From BPIH01 sp042408535 (GTDB taxonomy: Bacteria; Chloroflexota; Limnocylindria; Limnocylindrales; CSP1-4), in NCBI GenBank assembly GCA_042408535.1, contig JBHORA010000002.1, positions 1 to 5,126 on the forward strand: 5,126 nt of DNA, written 5' to 3'. Of the stretch, positions 4,836-5,126 are shown in pieces. Numbering within the stretch: the stretch's first letter is position 1; each line of letters begins with the position of its first letter. The notes under the pieces are model-generated. The model was not told where the DNA came from and made no database searches. It saw only the letters and a list, made by a program, of their open reading frames with translations. The position numbers and the translations under genes were made by a program.

Positions 4836-5126
4836 CCCGGAGGAGGGGCTCGAGCTCCATCGGGACGCCCTCGTCCCGTTGTGGGCCTGGTTCGTCCCGA
4901 GCCACGAGCTCCCGCCGGAGCCGGTCCCCGAGGCCGTCGTCCGGGCCCACGACCCGCCCTGGTGGGTCGACTTCCATCCGGAGGACGCCATGGACCTCGG
5001 GCCCGAGCTCGCCCGCTTCGCGACCCTCCTCGCCGCCCACCTCGCCGCGGTCGCCATCGCCGAGCGGCCGCTCTCCCGCTTCGTCCGGATCGCCGCCCGC
5101 CTTGACGCCTACTACAACTACCCGGC
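4654..5126 (+). CDS. Candidate immunity protein, copy X-right (partial, 3' end missing)
   Basis: The first 157 codons are in the window and the frame is still open at the right edge. It begins MREIPPEEHPFYKQYPTGQP. A charged helix-like region follows (30-60), then LWAWFVPSHELPPEPVPEAV (about 76-95), DPPWWVDFHPEDAMDLGPEL (about 100-119), a long Ala/Leu helix and RFVRIAARLDAYYNYP near the edge. It is Trp/Tyr-rich, lacks a signal peptide or membrane segment, and should be cytoplasmic. I do not recognise the family. The start is ATG 4654; a GTG at 4648 is in frame, but the conserved block and the X-left start favour the ATG. It lies 10 bases downstream of the 164-aa gene. It duplicates X-left in inverted orientation, differing at residues 18, 19 and 27 in the shared 60. 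An immunity role is inferred only from X-left sitting directly after the toxin-like gene. Confidence 0.85.
   Translation, partial: MREIPPEEHPFYKQYPTGQPPWYRPLQAYSKREAEALLARYVAEHPARLEAFRAEVRRQGGPEEGLELHRDALVPLWAWFVPSHELPPEPVPEAVVRAHDPPWWVDFHPEDAMDLGPELARFATLLAAHLAAVAIAERPLSRFVRIAARLDAYYNYP

Overview
The window comes from a GC-rich bacterial chromosome, roughly two thirds G+C by eye, with strong G/C preference at third codon positions. A perfect AGGAGGTGG ribosome binding site, a Sec-type signal peptide, and a LamG/RTX/thrombospondin-type-3 surface protein would fit an actinobacterium or a high-GC Chloroflexota member. No marker gene settles the phylum.

Layout, left to right: (1) positions 1-182, minus strand, the first 60 codons of a small gene here called X-left, which runs off the left edge. 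(2) 185-3910, minus strand, a 1241-residue exported protein. Its order is signal peptide, LamG-like domain, 24 uninterrupted RTX nonapeptides, thrombospondin type 3 (TSP3) calcium-binding repeats, a beta-rich domain, a second TSP3 block, a hydrophobic pre-toxin segment, and a C-terminal domain with the look of a PD-(D/E)xK nuclease toxin. (3) 3911-4148, a divergent intergenic region with a hairpin just ahead of each gene's ribosome binding site. (4) 4149-4643, plus strand, a 164-residue protein of unrecognised family. (5) 4654-5126, plus strand, X-right, a second copy of the X gene, which runs off the right edge.

The most striking signal is that X-left and X-right are near-identical inverted copies. 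Positions 1-187 match the reverse complement of 4649-4835 with 6 mismatches in 187, and all six fall inside 31 bases. X-left begins 2 bases after the stop codon of the toxin-like gene, which is the classic place for an immunity gene. The simplest reading is a polymorphic-toxin locus. In it, an exported calcium-binding stalk carries a nuclease tip, a cognate immunity protein (X-left) is encoded directly downstream, and a duplicated X copy (X-right) sits behind a divergently transcribed gene of unknown role. The toxin and immunity roles are inferred from architecture and gene order; the inverted duplication and the repeat architecture are read directly from the sequence.
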